A DNA stretch of 64,000 nt from Opitutia bacterium. GTDB taxonomy: Bacteria; Verrucomicrobiota; Verrucomicrobiia; Opitutales; Opitutaceae. The DNA is taken from assembly GCA_947449835.1 (NCBI GenBank), contig CANFSZ010000002.1:1-64000 (forward strand), read 5' to 3'. Of the stretch, positions 60,401-64,000 are shown piece by piece. Position 1 is the stretch's first letter. Every line of letters starts with the position of its first letter. Below the pieces are notes generated by a model. That model worked only from the letters and a program-made list of their open reading frames with translations, did no database searches and had not been told where the DNA came from. Made by a program: the position numbers and the translations under genes.

Positions 60401-61648
60401 ATCAACCCCGATGGCTCCCTCAAACGCACGTGGGCCACCGCTGAATTCATCCGCTCCTCCCCCGCCATCGCCGGCACCACGCTCTATGTCGGCAGCAACG
60501 ACCACAAACTCTACGCCATCAACCTCGGCGTCTCCGCCGCCGGCGGCCCCTGGCCTCAATACCGCGCCAACGCCCGCCGCCTCGGCCGCGCCGTCACCGA
60601 ATCCCTCGCCATCACCGCCGAACCCAGCCCCGTCGTCGCCACGGCGGGTACCTCGGCCAGTTTCAGCGTCACCGCCACCGGCACCGGCCCACTCGCCTAC
60701 CAATGGTTCAAAGCCGGGGTCGCCCTCACCGGCGCTACCAACGCCACCCTCGATTTACCCGCCGTCACTAGCGCCCAAGCCGGCAGCTACACCGTCCGCA
60801 TCACCGGCCCCCAAGGCAGCCTCAGCAGCGCCGGCGCGCTCCTCACCGTCAACGCCGCCCCTACCGGCCTCACCAGCCGCCTCAGCAATGTCTCCGTTCG
60901 CACCGCCCTCGCCGCCGACCAGATCCTCATCGTCGGCCTCACCATGACGGGCGGGAAAAAAGACCTCCTCCTCCGCGCCGCCGGGCCATCCCTTAGCACC
61001 TTCGGCGTCCCCAACCCGATGCCCGACCCGAAACTCGCCCTCTACAACGGCGCCACCAACACCGCCACCAACGACAACTGGGGCGGCGACTCCGTCGTCC
61101 TCGCGGCCAACGCCGCGCAAGGCGCCTTCCCGTTTCTCGCCACCACCAGCCTCGACGCGGCCCTCGTCGCCAACATCGAAGGCGGCCGCACCGTACAAGT
61201 CTCCGGCCCCACCGCCGGCACGGTCATCGTCGAAGCCTACGACGCCGGCACCGGCAACACCACCCGCCTCACCAACCTCTCCGCCCGCAACCAAGTCGGC
61301 ACCGGCGCCAACATCCTCATCGCCGGCTTCACCCTCACGGGCTCGGGCACCAAAACCGTTCTCATCCGCGCCGTCGGCCCGGGCCTCACTCGCTTCGGCG
61401 TGAGCAACACCCTCGCCGATCCTCAACTCGTACTTTTTAATTCCTCCTCGGAAAAAATCGCCGAGAACGACACGTGGTCGTCCGCGCTCACGTCGACGTT
61501 CTCCACCGTCGGCGCCTTCGGTCTCACCGCCAGCAGCAAAGACGCCGCGCTCCTCGTGACGCTCGCCCCCGGCGGCTACACCGTCCAAGTCTCCGGCGCC
61601 AACGCCACCACCGGCCAAGCCATCATTGAGATTTACGAAGTCCCGTAA
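57431..61648 (+). CDS. Giant secreted subtilisin-family protease with PQQ propeller and Ig domain
   Basis: From GTG at 57431 a 1405-aa exported protein (signal peptide STFFRLLIAALLMPLGAARA). Residues about 30-120 form an inhibitor I9-like propeptide. The S8 domain has the catalytic triad Asp165 (VIDSGARLTH), His213 (GHGSHVAG) and Ser379 (SGTSMAAPH). Two pre-peptidase C-terminal-like repeats follow (each with LAVYTGSTL). A seven- or eight-bladed PQQ-type propeller (DGTVYAGSADKILYAFNPDG and similar) occupies about 710-1040, an Ig-like domain about 1055-1140, and the last 260 residues are two copies of a repeat with LLLRAAGPSLSTFG and VLIRAVGPGLTRFG. Upstream ATGs at 57317 and 57335 fall in or at a terminator, so are not used. 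Probably surface or outer-membrane anchored. Confidence 0.9.
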   Translation: MSSTFFRLLIAALLMPLGAARATTTPSAPPEGFTAKELAQGHTDGSLLALPRALHRVGADAAENLEGRRLIRKFSRFNDLRVLAPAAGETTTEAITRLRATGRYEFVEPDYLLHVDTTPNDARFATQWSLANTGQTNGVIGADISALAAWDTLADASSVIVAVIDSGARLTHADLAPNLWRNPAPTIGDLNGIRATSARGTITSGDPTDDEGHGSHVAGIIGAVGNNGTAGAGLTGVAWKIQIMPLKFITSAGTGSTSDAVACIDYAIAHGASIINASYGESAGNFSQSQYLAIRRARDAGLIFVAAAGNETTNLDLSPHYPASYNLDNVIAIGASARRDEAAAYSNYGATVELFAPGSEILSLGYTSDAASATLSGTSMAAPHITGALALLKARFPADSPRQLINRLLRSVDRPATLVGKSQTNGRLNLARALTSTDNRPFNDDFASRAVLTLDNITARAANPGATRETDEPLPAGLANGSGSLWWQWSTTVGGTVSISTTADTTYDTVLAVYTGSTLATLTPVAANDDAPGGTSTNSRVTFTALPGVNYQIAIEGKNGATGFAVLDIATIPANDAFANALTLTGPTALIVTTNKGASREAGEPRILNNAGGTSLWYQWTAPTTGRYQFAVYSNDVDPFLAVYTGSTLSNLTLVAANDSDRSDSANTSALVTVEATAGVTYRIAVDAKSGAGALTLTLNDSLWQAAATDSVTPSPTVAPDGTVYAGSADKILYAFNPDGSQKWAYLTTGTLDSASAALGADGTLYVGSNDSIVYALKPDGTLLWSQSLDPATRPGASNSIALAADGTLYLKASDGYVYALNPTDGSRKWRAYINAPDGSHYGSPSVAADGTIYCGSSDNSLYALNPDGSKKWTFVPATADGGIYSPPAIDATGNLYFTTLTGAIYSVTANGTQRWRFASGGNCSSSPALSADGATLYYGGYDKKLYALSTATGALRWTAPLGDEVRASSPAIDANGVIYIGCYDKKLYAINPDGSLKRTWATAEFIRSSPAIAGTTLYVGSNDHKLYAINLGVSAAGGPWPQYRANARRLGRAVTESLAITAEPSPVVATAGTSASFSVTATGTGPLAYQWFKAGVALTGATNATLDLPAVTSAQAGSYTVRITGPQGSLSSAGALLTVNAAPTGLTSRLSNVSVRTALAADQILIVGLTMTGGKKDLLLRAAGPSLSTFGVPNPMPDPKLALYNGATNTATNDNWGGDSVVLAANAAQGAFPFLATTSLDAALVANIEGGRTVQVSGPTAGTVIVEAYDAGTGNTTRLTNLSARNQVGTGANILIAGFTLTGSGTKTVLIRAVGPGLTRFGVSNTLADPQLVLFNSSSEKIAENDTWSSALTSTFSTVGAFGLTASSKDAALLVTLAPGGYTVQVSGANATTGQAIIEIYEVP

Positions 61649-61719
61649 CTTCTGCGAATCACTCCGCTCGCTCCGCTTTCGGGCTTTACCGGCTTTGCCC
61701 GCGCCGCCTCAATCGTAAC

Positions 61720-62271
61720 GTGGCTACGCCCAAAACCATCGGCGCCGATGATATTCACGCCGCCATTCACCAAATCGCTGCGTCCATCGCCGAACGCCAT
61801 CGCGCCGGCGATCGCCTGATCCTTCTCGGCATCGCCAACGGCGGCATCCCTCTCGCCCTTCGCATCACCGCCCGCCTCGCCCAGCTCAGCCCGCGGCTCG
61901 CCGCCAAATCCGGCTCCATCGACATCTCGTTTCACCGCGACGACATCGGCCGCAATCCCATCCCGAAAGAATTTACGCCCACCGTTCTGCCCGCCGACGT
62001 CAACGGCGCCCGCGTCATTCTCGTCGACGACGTCCTCTTCTCCGGTCGCACGGTCAAAGCCGCACTCGACGAGCTCTTCGATCACGGCCGCCCCGCCAAA
62101 GTCGAACTCGCCGTCCTCGTCGATCGCGGCCACCACCTCATGCCCGTCGCCGCCGATTACGTCGGGCTCCACCTCACCACCACCGCGGCCGAAAAAGTCG
62201 TCGTCCTCCTCGACGAAACCACCCCGAAGCGCGACCGCATCACCGTCCGCCCCGCCGTCGCGGTGAACTGA
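61720..62271 (+). CDS. pyrR: Bifunctional pyr operon regulator/uracil phosphoribosyltransferase
   Basis: A 183-aa PyrR. It has FHRDDIGRNPIPKEF, equivalent to the YRDDL region of the family, and the PRPP motif VILVDDVLFSGRTVKAALDE (about 106-125), then LVDRGHHLMPVAADYVG. In Bacillus PyrR binds pyr mRNA and also has weak UPRTase activity; in many Gram-negatives only part of this is kept. The start is GTG at 61720; ATG alternatives do not exist nearby. It heads pyrR-pyrB-pyrC. No PyrR-type attenuator hairpin was recognised upstream. Confidence 0.93.
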   Translation: MATPKTIGADDIHAAIHQIAASIAERHRAGDRLILLGIANGGIPLALRITARLAQLSPRLAAKSGSIDISFHRDDIGRNPIPKEFTPTVLPADVNGARVILVDDVLFSGRTVKAALDELFDHGRPAKVELAVLVDRGHHLMPVAADYVGLHLTTTAAEKVVVLLDETTPKRDRITVRPAVAVN

Positions 62272-62296
62272 TTTTCTTTCCTATAATTTTCCTCCC

Positions 62297-63244
62297 ATGC
62301 CCTGGACCCGCCGCCACCTCCTCACGATCGAGGAACTTTCCCTCGCCGAAATCGGCCAGATCCACGCCACCGCTACGGCCTTCAAAAAAATCCTAGGCCG
62401 CAGCGTGAAAAAAGTCCCCGCCCTGCGCGGCAAGACCATCGTGAATCTCTTCCTCGAGCCGAGCACGCGTACGCGCATGGCCTTCGACATGGCCGCGAAA
62501 CGCCTGAGCGCCGACGTCATCTCCCTCGACGGCGCCAGCTCCAGCACCACTAAAGGCGAAACCCTCCGCGACACCGCCGAAAACATCCGCGCGCTCGGCG
62601 CCGACATGATCATTTTACGCCACGCCGCCGCCGGCTCGCCACTGTACCTCTCCAAGTTCCTCGACATCCCCGTCATCAACGCCGGCGACGGCGCCCATGA
62701 GCATCCCACGCAGGGGCTCCTCGACACGTTCACGATGCTCGAACACCTCGGCTCCTTAAAGGGCCGCAAGGTCGTCATCCTCGGCGACATTCTCTTCAGC
62801 CGCGTCGCTCGCTCCAACATCCACGCTCTCACCAAACTCGGCGCCGCCGTCACGCTCGTCGGCCCATCCACGCTCGTCCCGCACTGGTTCACCGATCTCG
62901 GCGTGAAAGTTTCGCACGATCTCCGCAGCGCCCTCGCTGATGCTGAGGTCGTTATGCTCCTGCGCATCCAGCACGAGCGCCAATCCAGCGGCCACTTCCC
63001 TTCGCTCGGCGAATACACGAGCATGTTTGGCCTCAACAAAACCCGCGCCAGCTGGCTCAATCCGAAAGCCATCATCATGCACCCCGGCCCCATCAACCGC
63101 GGCGTCGAGATCGACAGCGAACTCGCCGACGGCGATCGCAGCGTGATCCTCGAACAAGTCACCAACGGCATCGCTGTCCGCATGGCTGTCCTTTTCCTCT
63201 GCTCCGGTGGCCAACCCGAATCCGTGATACCCGCCTCCGCCTAA
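62297..63244 (+). CDS. pyrB: Aspartate carbamoyltransferase catalytic subunit
   Basis: Catalyses the first committed step of pyrimidine synthesis, joining carbamoyl phosphate and aspartate. The 315-aa protein has [20 protein letters not shown] with the carbamoyl phosphate STRTR site (about 54-58), then [17 protein letters not shown] and the [12 protein letters not shown] stretch near the end, all family marks. No pyrI-type regulatory gene follows; pyrC does. A TATAAT (62282-62287) lies 10 bases before the ATG and may provide an internal promoter. Confidence 0.97.
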   Translation: MPWTRRHLLTIEELSLAEIGQIHATATAFKKILGRSVKKVPALRGKTIVNLFLEPSTRTRMAFDMAAKRLSADVISLDGASSSTTKGETLRDTAENIRALGADMIILRHAAAGSPLYLSKFLDIPVINAGDGAHEHPTQGLLDTFTMLEHLGSLKGRKVVILGDILFSRVARSNIHALTKLGAAVTLVGPSTLVPHWFTDLGVKVSHDLRSALADAEVVMLLRIQHERQSSGHFPSLGEYTSMFGLNKTRASWLNPKAIIMHPGPINRGVEIDSELADGDRSVILEQVTNGIAVRMAVLFLCSGGQPESVIPASA

Positions 63245-63281
63245 ACCGTCCGCCCTTTTCACGCCGCACCCGCCCGCCGCC

Positions 63282-64000
63282 ATGTCCACTTACTGGATTC
63301 AAAACGCCCGCATCATCGACCCCGCCGCCAAACGCGACGCCCTCGGTGACCTCTATATTTCCGACGGTAAATTCGTCGCCACCCTTTCCGCCGCCGCCAA
63401 AAAACGCGCCAAAAAAATCGACGCCACCGGCCTCGTCGCCTGCCCCGGCCTGATCGACGTCCACGTTCATTTCCGCGAACCCGGCCAGACGCACAAAGAA
63501 ACCATCGCCACCGGCTCCCGCGCCGCCGCCGCCGGTGGTTTCACCACGGTCGTGTGCATGCCCAACACCGCCCCTGTCGCCGACAACGCCGGCACCATCC
63601 AACTCATCAACGACTCCGTTCGCCGAGATGCCGTGGTCCGCGTCCTCCCCACCGGCTGTATCACCGTCGGCATGAAAGGCGCCGCCCTCGCTCCCATCGG
63701 CTCCCTCAAACGCGCCGGCGTCGTCGCCATCACCGACGACGGCGATTGCGTCCAATCCAACGAACTCATGCGCCGCGCCTGCGAGTACGCCAAGATGTTC
63801 GACCTGCCGATCATGGATCACTGCCAGGATCATTCCATGACCGTCGGCGCCGTCATGAACGAAGGGGTCATGTCCACGCGCCTCGGCCTGCGCGGTTGGC
63901 CCAACGCCGCTGAGGACCTCATCGTCGCCCGCAACGCCATCCTCTCCGAACACACCGGCGCGCACATCCACCTCCAACACATTTCCTCGCGCCACTCCGT
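63282..64000 (+). CDS. pyrC: Dihydroorotase, partial (cut by window end)
   Basis: The N-terminal 239 residues of a dihydroorotase, running past the end of the window without a stop, so not all of it is seen. [18 protein letters not shown] begins the family pattern; the metal-binding HxH lies in [17 protein letters not shown] (about 60-76), [18 protein letters not shown] follows, and [11 protein letters not shown] and HIHLQHISS supply later metal ligands. It resembles the class I PyrC with full catalytic residues rather than the inactive pyrC' form. It begins 38 bases after pyrB. Confidence 0.95.
   Translation, partial: MSTYWIQNARIIDPAAKRDALGDLYISDGKFVATLSAAAKKRAKKIDATGLVACPGLIDVHVHFREPGQTHKETIATGSRAAAAGGFTTVVCMPNTAPVADNAGTIQLINDSVRRDAVVRVLPTGCITVGMKGAALAPIGSLKRAGVVAITDDGDCVQSNELMRRACEYAKMFDLPIMDHCQDHSMTVGAVMNEGVMSTRLGLRGWPNAAEDLIVARNAILSEHTGAHIHLQHISSRHS

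Overview
The window reads as a chromosomal segment of a GC-rich, Gram-negative bacterium of the Planctomycetes-Verrucomicrobia-Chlamydiae (PVC) group, most likely an Opitutaceae-type verrucomicrobium. The pointers are a very long GreA like the chlamydial one, a PVC-type membrane-bound dehydrogenase/cytochrome c with a C-terminal CxxCH, a sulfatase next to a GH106-type rhamnosidase, a tricorn-like S41 protease, outer-membrane genes (OmpW, an LptF/LptG permease) and a giant secreted subtilase with a PQQ-type propeller. This assignment is inference from gene content; there is no 16S gene here. No insertion sequence, prophage or CRISPR array was seen, and no gene-free stretch exceeds 300 bases (the longest, 26373-26667, is 295).

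Layout. 1-6950: greA, an ArsR-type regulator fused to a methyltransferase, an orphan branched-chain amino-acid-type binding protein, and the coupled genes aroA-cmk-plsC. 6999-8681 (minus): trpS and a left-handed beta-helix protein. 8858-13087: a POT peptide transporter, a 2OG-Fe(II) oxygenase-like protein, a small unknown, dgkA and a lone LptF/LptG-type permease. 13345-20177: a complete liv ABC operon with three tandem binding proteins followed by livHMGF. 20252-24428: sulfatase and GH106-type glycosidase. 24531-30003: htpG and a tricorn-type protease. 30183-34032 (minus): a sugar-catabolic cluster (DeoR regulator, class I aldolase, Gfo/Idh/MocA oxidoreductase, PfkB kinase) with a palindromic operator at its head. 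34280-35010 (minus): a HigBA toxin-antitoxin pair with its own palindrome, beside tRNA-Ser(CGA). 35316-37362 (minus): a DUF983 protein and tsf/rpsB.

37637-47216: an unknown, a YkgJ-type protein, a phospholipase-D/cardiolipin-synthase protein, a SNF2 helicase, an esterase, OmpW, a xanthine phosphoribosyltransferase, a nucleotidyltransferase-GHMP kinase fusion and an amidase. 47383-50049: an NMT1/THI5-type ABC transporter behind a structured AT-rich leader. 50142-53785: a ribose-type sugar ABC transporter. 53900-61648: UspA, the PVC cytochrome and the giant subtilase. 61720-64000: pyrR-pyrB-pyrC, with pyrC cut by the window end.

Most genes are housekeeping or nutrient uptake. The points most worth a second look are regulatory and architectural: a CTAG-containing repeat with the same spacing upstream of both the orphan binding-protein gene and the liv operon; loss of a ligand-contact threonine in the third tandem binding protein; the reversed-order nucleotidyltransferase-GHMP kinase fusion; a promoter-like block shared by aroA and an unknown gene; two 9-23-9 inverted repeats; and an almost complete absence of Shine-Dalgarno sequences, start codons being preceded instead by pyrimidine-rich tracts.
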